From: Albula goreensis
Lineage: Eukaryota; Chordata; Actinopteri; Albuliformes; Albulidae
DNA length: 64,000 bases
NCBI GenBank assembly: GCA_022829145.1
Contig: CM040747.1
Location: 37,464,052-37,528,051 of the forward strand
Direction: 5' to 3'
Shown here: piece after piece, positions 33,467-44,962 of the stretch
Numbering within the stretch: position 1 is the stretch's first letter
Layout: each line of letters starts with the position of its first letter
The notes under the pieces: generated by a model
What the model was told of the DNA's origin: nothing
The model's input: the letters and a program-made list of their open reading frames with translations, nothing else
Database searches by the model: none
Made by a program: the position numbers and the translations under genes

Positions 33467-34296
33467 ATTTAAAGTGCGTCATAACTATCAGCTCTGCTGG
33501 TGTGGGAATGGGAGCACCACTACCTGCTGGGGTGCTCCCTGTCCTGCAGTGTGAAATCCAGCAGGGGGCACTGCTGGGTTACTGTGTGTGTGAGCCTGTT
33601 CTCTCCAGTGTTCATGGCTGGTTAAACATAGAAACATTGCATTAGCTGTACACAGTGTCCTGGTAGACAGAAAGTTTACTGGTGACGGCACTGTGGGAAG
33701 TTTCCCCTGCCTCTGCCCTGCACAGACAGCACTTTCCACTGCAGTCATCCCAGCTGTCCAATAACAGGCTCATATAAACACTGAGAGACCTGGGATTAAC
33801 CTGAGCAGCTGAGTCACATCACTCTCTGTGTCCCAATGGAAGTGCTCCCTGTCTGAGCTCTCACACAGAACACTTAGTAGTGTTACAATCACACTCATAT
33901 TCACACTCCATGATAAACACACATTTCATAAGACTGTTCTTGTTCCATGGTGGTCATTAATTTCTTCCACCTCTTTAATAGTAAAGTATTAAGAACATTT
34001 TCTTATTTTATTACAATGTATTTGTTATACCAATACTTCTCTCACTAAATATCCTTTCAGATCCTGAAAAGTAAGTTTCCTGTGATTTGCACACAAAGTA
34101 GCTCTGCAGAAGAAGGTTCTTTACAGAACATGAGTGAACGGCAGCATTCTCCACTCCAGAGTAGATCACAAGAGCTGCTGTAACAATCACTGACCCCTAG
34201 AGGGCAAAAGAGAACCATTGCTTTCACTCAGCAAATCTCGGCAACATTGCTACATGCCATATATTTGAATGGAAACAACAGCATCAGTGAGATATA
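33467..34296. other. Non-coding interval
   Basis: Nothing recognised. Short frames on both strands appear to be chance. Confidence 0.4.
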
Positions 34297-36180
34297 CAGT
34301 GCCCCCCACAAATATTGGTGCCCCTGGCAAACATGAGCAAAATGGGAATAAAAAAATTATTTTTTGTTCTTTCATTCAAAATATTCACAAAAATTGAACC
34401 TTTATTTGCAGTAAAAATAAAACATGAAATCTTATAATGAAATGAATATTTTTCTCTAAAACACATGTGCCACAATTATTGGCACCCCTTCATTCAATAC
34501 TTTGTGCAGCCTCCCTTTGCCAAGATAACTGCTCTGACGCTTCTACTATTATGCTTAATGAGACTGGAGAACACATGGCAAGGGGTCTGAGACCATTCCT
34601 CCATATAGAATCTGTCCATATCCTTCAGATTCTGAGGTCCACACTTGTGGAGTCTCCTCTTCAGCTCATCCCACAGGTTTTCTATGGGCTTTAGGTCAGG
34701 GGACTGGGATGGTCATGGCAAAACCTTGATTCTGTGGTCAATTAACCATTTTTGTGTTGATTTTGAGGTGTGATTTAGATCATTGTCCTGCTGGAAGATC
34801 CAACCATGGCCCAGTTTAAACTTCCTAGCAAAGGCAGTCAGGTTTTGATCTAATACCTACTGGTACTTGATGGAGTCCATGATACTATGTTCCTGAACAA
34901 GTTGTCCAGGGCCTTTGGAAGAAAAACAGCTGCACAACGTCACATATCCACCACCATACTTCACCATCGGAATGAGATACTTTTGTGCATGTCTATTTTT
35001 CTGTCTACTCCAAACCCACCTCTGGTGTTTGTTGCCAAAATTCCCTTTTTGGTGTCATCTGACCATAGAACATGGTCCCACTGAAAGTTCCAGTGGTGGT
35101 CTGTAGGTAAAGACATAATGTCCTCTTCCAGGCCAATTCTCAACATCTCCAGTTACTTTAAATTTCTGATCATGGAAATGGGCATTGTGACAGAGTGCCC
35201 CAAGGGCGGAGGACTCAAAGAACTAGGACTGCTGGGATGGGGTGCAGATGGTGAAATGTATTTACAGATGTTCAGTGAAAAAACAGTGGCAGTGCAGAAA
35301 TATATATATTTACAATGATTTAAAAAAATAACAAAATACTATACAAAAACAGAAAACAAAAACTAAGGGGAAAAGGTAAAGGTCAGTGCACTCAGCGACA
35401 CCAACCATAGGGCTGAAGGCACATAGCCACTCCACTTCCCACTCTAAAAAACAAAAAAAAAGAGACCAAGAGCTCTAAACACCCGGTTTAAAGGTGTAGC
35501 ACCTTCCATTAAAAAAAAGCAATCAACTAAATACAACAGAAAAAAATGAAATCAACCACAATAAACATGGCCATGATAATTGATGGGAATATTCAAAAGC
35601 AAAACAACAACAAAGGAGGTACTACAGAAAAACAAGCCAATAATAAGTTCATAGTCTATTTCCCGTAAATTGTAAAGAGTGTGGAGTTGCGGTGTTTGTG
35701 TTGTGCATCTGTAGTAGTGCGAGTTTCGTCGCGGCGCCAGTCTGCGACAGGCATTTTCAACTATTTAACTATTTTCTCATTGCCATTTCCTGATTTGTGC
35801 GGCTCAAAAAAATTGTGTTGCACATCATTGCTCTGTTCTCTGATCTGTCTCATATTTTTGGATGGCAAGGGGAATTTGGCCCGTGTGTCACCTCATATTT
35901 ATACCCCAGTGAAACAGGAAGTCATGGCTGACCATTTAAGTGTTCCTAATCCCTCAGGTGAACTTTAATACATAAACTATCAGTGGGAATATACTTTAGT
36001 TAGCATTTTACTCAGAATAATTTCTATGGGTGCCAAAAATTGTGGCACACATATTTTAGAGAAGAATATTTATATTATTATAAGATTTAATTTTTCCTTT
36101 CAATCATTTTAAATTTTTTGGGAATATTAGAGTAGAATAGATTTTTGTGAATATTTTGAATTAAAAGACAGAGTAGAACA
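34297..36180 (-). mobile_element. Decayed Tc1-like transposon
   Basis: The left end CAGTGCCCCCCACAAATATT starts a long terminal inverted repeat. Its inverse is recognisable at about 36025-36175 (gtgccaaaaattgtggcaca). Minus-strand frames between 34500 and 35150 carry transposase pieces such as WNFQWDHVLWSDDTKK, the region of the first catalytic aspartate, broken by stops and frameshifts. The 35190-35660 part does not look like Tc1 and may be a later insertion. The element is inactive. Confidence 0.72.
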
Positions 36181-37740
36181 TTAGGAAGAACAACAACTAT
36201 GTATGTGTATAAGTATGTGTATACCTATACTGCTATCCCACCGGTCACTATTGTTGCCATTAACATGTTTCATCATGTCTCATTCTATGACCACACTGAA
36301 CAAAGTTGAGTAATTGCAAATGCATATATCAATACTAGACACCTTAAAGATGATGTGTACCAAAAATCTTTGTCCTACCTTTATGTTAACATACTTTACT
36401 AACCTTTTGTTTGGGAGCTTTGATTCTGCCATGCTCTTGTCATGGTGCAACCAAGAAGTAAACAGCTCTGGTCATGTGACAATTTACACTAAACATGTGA
36501 GACTGCACATATTTCATTGACACCCTTCATTATTTCAATATTTGCTGGAAATGCATTGATACATCATTCTGTAACATTTTTAGAGCCTTATAACTGAAAA
36601 CGTTTTTTTATGTTCACTATTGTGGCTGGTCGAATAAATTTGGCTAACTAACCTGCAGTCAAGAAACTGTTTATGTGTTGCTTGACAACAAGTGTAAACT
36701 TAATTTTAATGGAACTATTTTCGTCAGTGGAGCTGAATAAACAGCAAAAAACATAATTTGTTGTAACAGATTATTGTTACTTGACAAACAGACTTGTCTG
36801 TAGAGCTGTGAATTGCATTCAGTAGTACACAATTCAGAGACATCGATAGAGCATTAAATGAGTTTATTGATGAGGGATATTGTAGAGAATGTACTTGGGC
36901 TTGGGCTTCCTCGAGGTGAGGGGAAACCCCCCACACACACACACACTTTTTTTTTGGCTGAAAGAAATTAGGCGAACAGTTAGGATTAGGTACCTATAGT
37001 GAAGAAAGAAAGAGAAGATGAGGCGGAGGTGGGGGAGGAGGAGGTCTTGCTGTTATAATATCACACTCAAGGTCTTGCTGTTATACTGAATATCAGCATG
37101 GCTGTGATTATCTTTGGCACTTGGGCTGCAGCCTCGTACCTACGACCGAGGTGTGACATTACTTAATTATTCTTGTAAATTTAGAATATAGAATTGGACA
37201 GAATTCACTCAACCTTATCAATGTAAGTTATTAATGTAAAAATTTGTAATTTGTAAAAGTACTAAAATTCAAACTACTTATCGATATCTGGATGCATCTT
37301 GAAGAAAACATGATTTTCATTAATTAACACCATTGTCAGTTTTCTATGTGAATGTCTTTTTTTCCTATCAGCACTGGAAAAAATGACAAGTGTTTTTCAC
37401 AGCTTGTTGAAACATTTCTAAGTAAAACCACTGATCTATGATCAGTTTCGTCTTTTGATTCTGATTTTGATTTAGTTATGTTTAGCAGATGCCCTAAAGC
37501 ACAGAAACTTCTGTTTATAAAGCTGGATGTTTATTGGAGCAATCAGGGTCACATGCCTTGCTTAAGGGTACAACAGCAGTGCCTACCTGAGAATCAAACC
37601 CTGTATCACTAAGTTTGACCTGCTGCAACATAACCATTACACTACACCACTGACATATGTTTGTCAGATTAAATAACATGTTTAATTGATGCATTTCAGG
37701 GTTGTAAATGAGACACAAGACTATGAAATATATACTGAGC
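36181..37740. other. Non-coding AT-rich interval
   Basis: No exon or recognised element in about 1.5 kb, apart from a short CA tract at about 36930. Confidence 0.4.
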
Positions 37741-37749
37741 TGTACCATT

Positions 37750-37937
37750 TGCAGGTGGCATGGTGGCTCAGTGGTTAGCACTGTGGCCTCACAGTTTCAG
37801 TGGGCAGGCACAATGGGCAGCAGTCCCTGTGTTGAGCTTGCATGTGTTTGCCTGGGTTTTGGAAGTGCTCATCTGTCCAAGGTGTCTCCCTGCTCCTTGC
37901 CCAATTCATGCTGGGATCGGGTCCATCATCTGTTGAG
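37750..37937 (+). mobile_element. Fish interspersed repeat fragment (SINE-like)
   Basis: Starts gtggcatggtggctcagtgg and continues ttagcactgtggcctcacag, with a box-A-like TGGCTCAGTGG. It ends near catgctgggatcgggtccatc. This is a very common fish interspersed repeat pattern. It is fused directly to a LINE fragment. Confidence 0.5.
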
Positions 37938-38140
37938 CAGTAAGTGAAGCTCCCTAAAGAGTCCCCTCTGATCCTGCCATTAAGCATGTACAGGCCTAAG
38001 TCTCCACAGAGACGCACTAACTCCCTACTGTTTTTGTTCACAGCACAGTCAGGGCTGTTTCTCTGTGGTACAGTTGGTGTTAGGTTCAGGGGCTTGTGTG
38101 TGATATTCATGTCGTGCATCAAAAAAATTACATACACACA
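37938..38140 (-). mobile_element. LINE endonuclease fragment
   Basis: The minus-strand frame GDLGLYMLNGRIRGDSLGSF aligns with the endonuclease segment of the LINE at 46.9 kb (TLGLYIIHGRIRGDSFGRF). Only about 200 bp remain. It is the third copy of this family in the window. Confidence 0.68.
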
Positions 38141-38399
38141 CCTTTAACATTTATAATAATTTTATTATAATAAAATAAAACATGATTACACAATAGTTCT
38201 TCAAATGAACCTGCTAAAAAGCCATATTGTTATATACAGGATTTAACTTGTACTGAGGTAAACTGGAGACATCTGAAACTGTGTCTCTCCTACCTCTACT
38301 CCTACCAAATGTATCTATGTACAAATCTGTGTGTTTCCACAGGCACATATGTAAAAAACATACAGAAAATACTGTTTGTGTGTGAGCTATGAAACAGAA

Positions 38400-38685
38400 T
38401 TTGGTTGAGGGTATATTTACGTCAGTATGTGCGCATGTTATGTGTGCATGTGTACGTTTGTGTTTGAGTAAACACATTTTTTGGGTTGTGTGTGTGTCTA
38501 TGTATGTATAGGTGAGTGTGTGTAAGAGAGTGTATGTGTGTGTGTGTTTATGTGTGCATGGAAGTGTCAACTGCAAACAGTCTTCTACTGTATAATGTGT
38601 ATTGAGTGTGTGTGTGTGTGTGTGTCTGTGCATGGATGTGTGTGTCAAAGTGTATTGAGTGTGTGTGTGTATGTGTGATTCTACT
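38400..38685. repeat. GT-rich microsatellite
   Basis: Interrupted (tg)n on the plus strand, just downstream of the SPRY stop codon, probably in the 3'UTR or flank. The His/Thr-rich minus-strand frame through it is a repeat artefact. Confidence 0.8.
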
Positions 38686-38689
38686 CCAG

Positions 38690-39264
38690 CTAGCACATGG
38701 ACACTGAGGTGTTATACCCATTCACTCCAAAACCAGCACAGAGGGGTGTGTGTTCAGTGAAGTTGGTGTGGAATCTGTGCAGGAGGGTCAGTGTGTCAGA
38801 GTCAGAGACGCTGTAGAAGGACAGAGTGCCGGCCGGACGGTCCACACAAACTCCTACTCTGCACACACACACTCCTACTCTGCGGTAGGGGAAGGGGGGG
38901 GCAGATATGTGTGTTTGATTCTTATTGTGCCAGACAGAGTAACTGTGTTTAGAGCAGTACAGACTCCAGGAGTTTTTATTCCCTCCAAACCCACAGTCAT
39001 CATCCTCTCCTTTCCTGCTGATTCCTTTATATGTCACTGCTATATCAACCCATCCCCCCTCAGACACACTCCACTCAGCCTCCCAGTAACAGCAGCGTCC
39101 AGACAGACTCTCTCTGCACAAAACCTGGCGCCAGTGGTCAAATCTCTCTGGATGATCAGGATATGGCTGCTGCTCTCTCCCTGTGTTTGTCACCTTCCTG
39201 TTCCCCTCAGACAGAGACAGCTCTCTGTTCGCTGTGTTTGGATCCAGTGTGAGCTGACAGCCAT
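38690..39264 (-). CDS. PRY-SPRY (B30.2) terminal exon of an NLR
   Basis: This last exon follows acceptor ctggtttgcag. It encodes the PRY start GCQLTLDPNTANRELSLSEG, then HPERFDHWRQVLCRESLSGR, CYWEAEWSVSEGGWVDIAVT and the core SWSLYCSKHSYSVWHNKN, ending FGVNGYNTSVSMC before TAG. This B30.2 fold is a protein-binding domain joined to the C-terminus of many fish NLRs. All hallmark motifs (LDP, W-E-V/A-E, W-x-L) are present and the frame is intact. Its first codon is completed by the linker exon 39706-39752. Confidence 0.9.
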
Positions 39265-39705
39265 CTGCAAACCAGAGACATTACTGAGATTAATTATCAT
39301 GATTAATATTCATCTCATTATGTGTGACTGAGTGTGTGTGAGAGAAAGAGAGAAACAGGGTTGTGTGTGTATGTGTGTGCACCTCTGTGTGAGTGTGTTC
39401 ATGTGTGTGTGTTTGGAGTATGTGGGGTTGTTTGAGTGTGTTTATGTGTAGGTGTCTAAATCTGGGTGAATGTTTGTAAACACTATCTGCAAACAAACAC
39501 AAACAGAACTCAATGACCATGAGAAACACAAACATACACACACACACACAGTGCTGTAAGTATGGACAGACTTCTGTCTGAGTGTGAAAGAGAGAATGGT
39601 GAAGAGAGGGACTGAAAAAAAGAGTTGAAAATAGATGTGAAGGAAAGAGGGAGAGAGGGAGGAGAGGAAATGGAGGGAGTGAGTGTTCAGTGCTGACAGA
39701 CTCAC

Positions 39706-39752
39706 ATTTCCTGGGTCCTGGTTTGTTCCTGCTCTCTCCTCCATGGTCCACA
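39706..39752 (-). CDS. Short linker exon between LRR and SPRY
   Basis: A 47-bp exon with acceptor tccttcag and donor AAAT|GTGAGT encodes VDHGGESRNKPGPRK. In fish NLRs this short basic exon joins the last LRR to the B30.2 domain. It starts with one base (completing the two left by the LRR exon) and leaves one base, which with the SPRY exon gives a tyrosine codon before GCQLTLDP. Confidence 0.8.
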
Positions 39753-39796
39753 CTGAAGGAACAGCAGAACAGACAGTGACTGAGTGACACACAGTG

Positions 39797-40668
39797 TGGA
39801 AACTCTCTGTACTTACAGCAGTGTGTCTATGAGGTGCAGTGTGGAAACTCTCTGTACTTACAGCAGTGTGTCTATGAGGTGCAGTGTGGAAACTCTCTGT
39901 ACTTACAGCAGTGTGTCTATGAGGTGCAGTGTGGAAAATCTCTGTACTTACAGCAGTGTGTCTATGAGGTGCAGTGTGGAAACTCTCTGTACTTAAAGCA
40001 GTGTGTCTATGAGGTGCAGTGTGGAAACTCTCTGTACTTACAGCAGTGTGTCTATGAGGTGCAGTGTGGAAACTCTCTGTACTTACAGCAGTGTGTCTAT
40101 GAGGTACAGTGTGGAAACTCTCTGTACTTACAGCAGTGTGTCTATGAGGTGCAGTGTGGAAACTCTCTGTACTTACAGCAGTGTGTCTATGAGGTGCAGT
40201 GTGGAAACTCTCTGTACTTACAGCAGTGTGTCTATGAGGTGCAGTGTGGAAACTCTCTGTTCTTACAGCAGTGTGTCTATGAGGTGCAGTGTGGAAACTC
40301 TCTGTACTTACAGCAGTGTGTCTATGAGGTGCAGTGTGGAAACTCTCTGTACCTACAGCAGTGTGTCTATGAGGTGCAGTGTGGAAACTCTCTGTACCCA
40401 CAGCAGTGTGTCTATGAGGTGCAGTGTGGAAACTCTGTACTTACAGCAGTGTGTCTATGAGGTGCAGTGTGGAAACTCTCTGTACTTAAAGCAGTGTGTC
40501 TATGAGGTGCAGTGTGGAAACTCTCTGTACTTACAGCAGTGTGTCTATGAGGTGCAGTGTGAAACTCTCTGTACTTACAGCAGTGTGTCTATGAGGTGCA
40601 GTGTGGAAACTATCTGTACTTACAGCAGTGTGTCTGTGAGGTGCAGTGTGGAAACTCTCTGTACTTAC
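39797..40668. repeat. 45-bp minisatellite carrying splice-donor copies
   Basis: About 19 units of 45 bp (gtggaaactctctgtactta then cagcagtgtgtctatgaggtgcagt). In gene sense nearly every unit contains CTGCT|GTAAGTAC, a consensus 5' splice site identical to the donor used by the adjoining LRR exon. Because 45 is a multiple of three, frames stay open through it on both strands; those frames are artefacts. Two units are shortened, at about 40430 and 40560. Confidence 0.93.
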
Positions 40669-40830
40669 AGCAGTGTAAGTGTGTCCAGTTTAGCAGCAGA
40701 GAGCGCTCTCACTCCTGAGTCTCCTGGGTGATTGTAGCTCAGATCCAGCTCTCTCAGGTGTGACGGGTTTGAACGCAGAACTGAAGCCAGAGAATCACAA
40801 CCTCTCTCTGTGACTCGACAGCCTGACAGC
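40669..40830 (-). CDS. NLR leucine-rich repeat exon, 162 bp, last LRR
   Basis: Acceptor ctctctgcag and donor CTGCT|GTAAGT. It encodes [20 protein letters not shown] and [20 protein letters not shown], then AAKLDTLTL. It is 12 bases shorter than the standard 174, lost near the end of the repeat (where family members have an LEDPxC-like stretch), but keeps the one-base/two-base phase. The YNHPGDSG form is usual for the last LRR before the B30.2 domain. Its donor is the first of the tandem donor array. Confidence 0.83.
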
Positions 40831-40834
40831 CTGC

Positions 40835-41195
40835 AGAGAGAAGGAGACCAGCTCTGGACAAACACACCTTAAAGAATCTGAATATAAAATAACAGGGCTG
40901 TGGAATTGGTGATTATCCTTATCAAACACACAGCAGTGTGTTACACACCTTACAGAATCTGAATTTAAAATAACTGGGCTGTGGAAGTAGTCGTATACAT
41001 CTTTTTTTCATTTTTTAAAGGGTGGTACTGACTCATTTACTTCTCTGTTGTCTATAATTGTATGTAATTAATATTGTAATACTGAGCGAAGTAACAATTC
41101 AGTATTTTATTCCCTTATGAACACTGAAATTGCTGTTGGGAAAAACACATTTTAACATCACAGACTGACTGTGCAAAGTGAACAGAAAGCTTTAG
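40835..41195. other. Intron between LRR exons
   Basis: AT-rich. A cttacagaatctgaat segment is repeated twice near 40870 and 40950. No gene. Confidence 0.45.
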
Positions 41196-41197
41196 CC

Positions 41198-41531
41198 CAC
41201 TGGTTCTTAACTTGGGTTCTTCGATCGAACCCCAGGGGTTCGGTGAGTCAGTCTCAGGGGTTCGGCGGAGGTCAAGACACACACCCGACTCATACGATTC
41301 GTGATGTCATGCTCCGTTTTTGTTTTTGTGTGAAAATCATGTTTTGATGGTTTTGTTCTTTGAACACAGTGATGTTGGTGCATGGTTCATTTTGTGCACC
41401 AGTAATATAAATATATACCTATGTTTTGAATTTGAAAAAATCATATTTTATTTTTCCAATTAAGAAGGGTTCGGTGAATGCGCATATCAAACTGGTGGGT
41501 TCAGTACCTCCAACAAGGTTAAGAACCACTG
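41198..41531. mobile_element. hAT-like non-autonomous transposon
   Basis: The left end CACTGGTTCTTAACTTGGG and the inverse of the right end, CAGTGGTTCTTAACCTTG, form terminal inverted repeats. The flanks ctttagcc and ttctagcc resemble a degraded 8-bp target duplication. The length of 334 bp and lack of coding frame fit a MITE of the hAT type. Confidence 0.65.
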
Positions 41532-41619
41532 TTCTAGCCTGAGTCATTATTAATATTAGTGGGATATTTAGTCACATTTGAGCCCTTCATGAAAGAGGGA
41601 GTTTGTGTCTGTTACTCAC

Positions 41620-41793
41620 CCCAGTCTCTGCAGTTTACAGAGTGGGTCCTCCAGTCCAGCAGAGAGCGCTCTCACTCCTGAGTCCTGCAGCTCGTTGTCT
41701 CTGAGCTCCAGATCTCTGAGCTCTGAGTGGGGAGAACGCAGGACTGAGGCCAGATCATCACAGCAGCCCTCTGTGAGATTACAGCAAACCAGC
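41620..41793 (-). CDS. NLR leucine-rich repeat exon (174 bp)
   Basis: Acceptor gttctctccacag and donor CTGG|GGTGAG. It encodes [20 protein letters not shown], then [20 protein letters not shown] and [13 protein letters not shown], a ribonuclease-inhibitor-type LRR. It has the same symmetric phase as the other LRR exons. It is diverged from the 50-54 kb copies and closer to the distal LRR type. Its acceptor is the end unit of a short tandem array that repeats the acceptor itself. Confidence 0.85.
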
Positions 41794-42077
41794 CTGTGGA
41801 GAGAACACACATACACACACACACACACTATAAATATACACCAACCCAGCCTGTGCAGAGAACAGATACACACACACACACACACACACACACACTATAA
41901 ATATACACCAACCCAGCCTGTGGAGAGAATACACACACACTATAAATATACACCAACCCAGCCGGTGGAGAGAACACACACACACTATAAATATACACCA
42001 ACCCAGCCTGTGGAGAGAACAGACACACACACACACACACACACTATAAATATACACCATCCCAGCCAGTGGAGAAA

Positions 42078-42110
<33 letters not shown>
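41794..42110. repeat. Composite repeat carrying splice-acceptor copies
   Basis: Five further units of 45-65 bp, each with variable (ac)n, then actataaatatacaccaacc and cagcctgtggagagaac. In gene sense a unit reads TTCTCTCCACAG|GCTGGGTTGG, a near copy of the true acceptor and the first ten exon bases. Two distal units have lost the AG (ccggtgg, ccagtgg). Confidence 0.88.
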
Positions 42111-42114
<4 letters not shown>

Positions 42115-43075
42115 GTGTGTTCTGACTCAGTCATCTACACACACTCAGATTCGCTTTCATACACATATTTTTATCATTGTGAATAATGAAGCCTTTGTAT
42201 TCATAACTGGTTGTCTGTGTTTATATCACTTAAACATTGACTGTAGCCACTCTATTCATAGAACAAACCCTTCAAAAATTGATGAGATCCCCAATACTAA
42301 TTATAAATAATTGTATTGTTAAGAGGGTATGGTAATTATTGTTGGTTTGCCATTAATATTGTAATTTTAATACGTTTTTGAAATTAAAGGATATGGCTTA
42401 AGTCATTTTATGAGATTTATTACTTTTAATTGTGCCTTGTGCTGGGACTGTTAAGATGAACATATTGTGTTATCTGTTTGTTCTTGCACCGCATACACTT
42501 CACCTGCATTTAACTGGAGCCTTTGTGAGGAACAGCATTATCCTCATATTTTCTGCTTCCCATGTGCTGAATAGCACATTTACTCTACATTTTGTGGTGC
42601 CCTCATGTGTGAGGATAGATTTTGGCATATTCAATGTTTTGTGATAATATCATTTGGCTGTATTTAATGTTTTTTCTTTTTAGAAAGAAAAATGCTATTC
42701 AATTTTGGAAAATAGGCAGAGTGTGGGGCCCCTGGAGAAGAAGGAGGGAGTGAGGCTCCTGACAAAACAGATAATGGGGCCCCTATCCAAGCAGCTTCAA
42801 AATAAGAGGACTGAAAATAAGAGGACAAATTCACACACAACAAGAAAAAGGAATTTGGGCATTTATTAAAAAGGGAACACAAAAAGAAAACAGAAGAAAG
42901 GTAAGCCTTTACAATTTAAAAAAGAAAGGCAAACCACGATTATAAAAAAGGACAAAAGATAGAGGACAAAATAAAACTGAAGGGGAAAAAACTACATTAC
43001 ATCACTGAATTAAAGTGTGTAGGATTACCATTAGCCACCTAGCTGTCTGTCCCAACTGTAAAAAGTGACACTTTG
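42115..43075. other. Non-coding intron, AT-rich
   Basis: No exon recognised. Sequence from about 42.7 kb on may include the 5' leader of the LINE, but its 5' end could not be fixed. Confidence 0.4.
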
Positions 43076-43136
43076 AATTGACAGTTGGAAAGCAGCTTGA
43101 TTGACAGGCCAGCTCAGCACAGGCTAGTAAAAAAAA

Positions 43137-43863
43137 ATGGCCACAAGTAACAATTTAGGCCAGGCCGGAAAAAGAGTGCTGCAGCAGGCAGGGCGGAACT
43201 CCTTCAAGATTATCTACCCAGAGAGGACCACAAGTGCCAAAGCCAGGAAATTATTCATAAACAAAATAACAGAACACTATCCAGAGACACAAATTCTTGA
43301 CTTCGAGAAAACAGGAGGCAAACAAATAATTACTAATTTAATTTTCTACACTACAAAGACAGAAACCTGGCAGACCAAAATATGTGAGGAATTCAAAAAC
43401 ATAAAACAGAATGGGATTTCAAAAGGCCGACAGCTGAATACAGGTGAAGAGGAGGACTCAGACTGTTATCTGCTTACCATTAACATTTATCACAATGGTA
43501 CTGTCCTAATACAAGGGAATGAAGAAATTCTTTTTGATTTCGAAAAAAGATTCCCTAAATCAAAAGGTTAGAATCACAGCTCCTCCAGATAAAATGATAA
43601 CATATGATCTTCCAAGCCTGTTGGTCCCCAGCACCCCAGACACAGGTCCAGCCAGCAGAGTACTGACTCCCCCCAGCCCTCCTGCTCCCCCAGACCCACA
43701 CACAGCTTCAAAAGGCCCTACAACCCCCTCATACATAACACCCCCCTCCCCTAAAACAGTCATGCCCACCCCCTCCCCCAGACAGGCTGCACCCACCCCC
43801 CTCCCCAGAAAGACCACACCCACTCCTATCCCCATATCTAAACAAGCTACACGCACCCCCTAA
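43137..43863 (+). pseudogene. LINE ORF1, N-terminal part
   Basis: The frame starts at ATG 43137 in an AAAAAAATGG context and runs 144 codons (MATSNNLGQAGKRVLQQAGR, later CYLLTINIYHNGTVLIQGNE). It then needs a shift near 43550 to continue into a proline/threonine-rich tail (PSLLVPSTPDTGPASRV). I do not recognise a named domain in the N-terminal part. A nucleic-acid-binding ORF1 role is inferred from position. Confidence 0.6.
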
Positions 43864-43899
43864 CCCACCACCAGGAAAAACAGACCAGTTCCTTCCCCA

Positions 43900-44485
43900 A
43901 GACACATCACTCACACTATACCCCCTAATCACACTACACCCTCCAATCACACAACACCCCCTAATCACACAACAGCCCCTAATCACACTACACCCCCTAA
44001 TCACACTACACCCTCCAAACACACTACACCCCTAATCACACTACACCCTCCAATCACAGTACCCCTAATCACACTACACCCTCCAATCACACTACACCCC
44101 CTAATCACACTACACCCTCCAATCACACTACACCCCCCGAATCACACTGCACGCCCCAATCACACTACACCCCCTAATCACACTTCACCCTCCAATCACA
44201 CTACACCCCTAATCACACTACACCCTCCAATCACACCATATCCTCCAATCTCAAGACACCGCCTAATCTCACTACACCCCTTAATCACACAACACCCTCC
44301 AATCACACGACACACCCTAACCACACGATACCCTCCAATCACACTACACCCCCTAATCACACGACACCCTCCAATCACACTACACCTCCAATCACACGAC
44401 ACCCTCCAATCACACTACACCCCCTAATCACACTACGCCCTCCAATCACACTACACCCCCTAATCACACTACAACCTCCAATCAC
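43900..44485. repeat. 18-bp minisatellite inside the LINE
   Basis: About 30 units of aatcacactacaccctcc with cccct variants. It lies within the ORF1 region, between the Pro-rich tail and the SGNH segment. The unit length is a multiple of three, so it could be translated as a repeat. Confidence 0.88.
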
Positions 44486-44962
44486 GTGGCACTACCCAAA
44501 CACACTGCCCACCCCAGACACACAGTGGCCCCATCTACAGACACTGCCTTCCTGACAGACTCCAACCTGAAGCATGTGGATATGAGACGCATGTTCCCTG
44601 AAAGGAGGGTGTGTAAGCTGTGGTGCCCCACGACTAAGTCTGCCCTACAGCAGCTCTCAGACAGCATCCTGGGAAACCCTGGCACCATCATCATCCACAC
44701 CGGGACCAATGACCTGGCCTCTCAGTTGGAGGGGGTGGCTGCCTCTGTGATCAGAGTGGCTGAGAGAGCCACACAGCGCTTCCCCAGGGCAAAGATTATT
44801 ATCTCCACCCTTCTGCCCCGTACTGACGTGTCACAGCACACCATAAACAGCATCAACAGCCAGCTGAGCAGGGGCTGCTCACAGCTGGCTAACGTACACC
44901 TCGTCCACCACCCCAATCTGAACGCTCAACATCTATGTGCCCGGGTACACCGAAATGAGTAG
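44486..44962 (+). pseudogene. SGNH/GDSL hydrolase-like domain of LINE ORF1
   Basis: The frame contains AFLTDSNLKHVDMRRMFPER, then IIIHTGTNDLASQLEGVA and AKIIISTLLPR. The DSN near the start, the GTND block and a late histidine correspond to the blocks of SGNH/GDSL esterases. An esterase-type ORF1 is known in CR1/L2-type LINEs of vertebrates and is thought to act in membrane or RNP association. The frame then stops at 44960. The start shown is only the open-frame edge, not a true initiator. Confidence 0.68.

Noticed and set aside
37756-37796. tRNA gene
   Set aside because: A box-A-like motif is present, but no cloverleaf, anticodon arm or box B follows; it fits a common fish interspersed repeat.
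38214-38696. 160-codon His/Thr-rich frame
   Set aside because: It follows a (tg)n microsatellite; the composition reflects the repeat.
39442-40731. Long frames of 15-residue repeats ([15 protein letters not shown] and others) on both strands
   Set aside because: They are by-products of a 45-bp minisatellite whose unit is a multiple of three and lies in an intron; there is no independent coding evidence.
41779-42105. Cys/Val-rich frames (MCVCVCVC type)
   Set aside because: CA-repeat translation in the acceptor-bearing array.
43729-44402. CRISPR-like regular array
   Set aside because: The 18-bp unit repeats with no unique spacers, inside a LINE in a vertebrate genome. It is a minisatellite.
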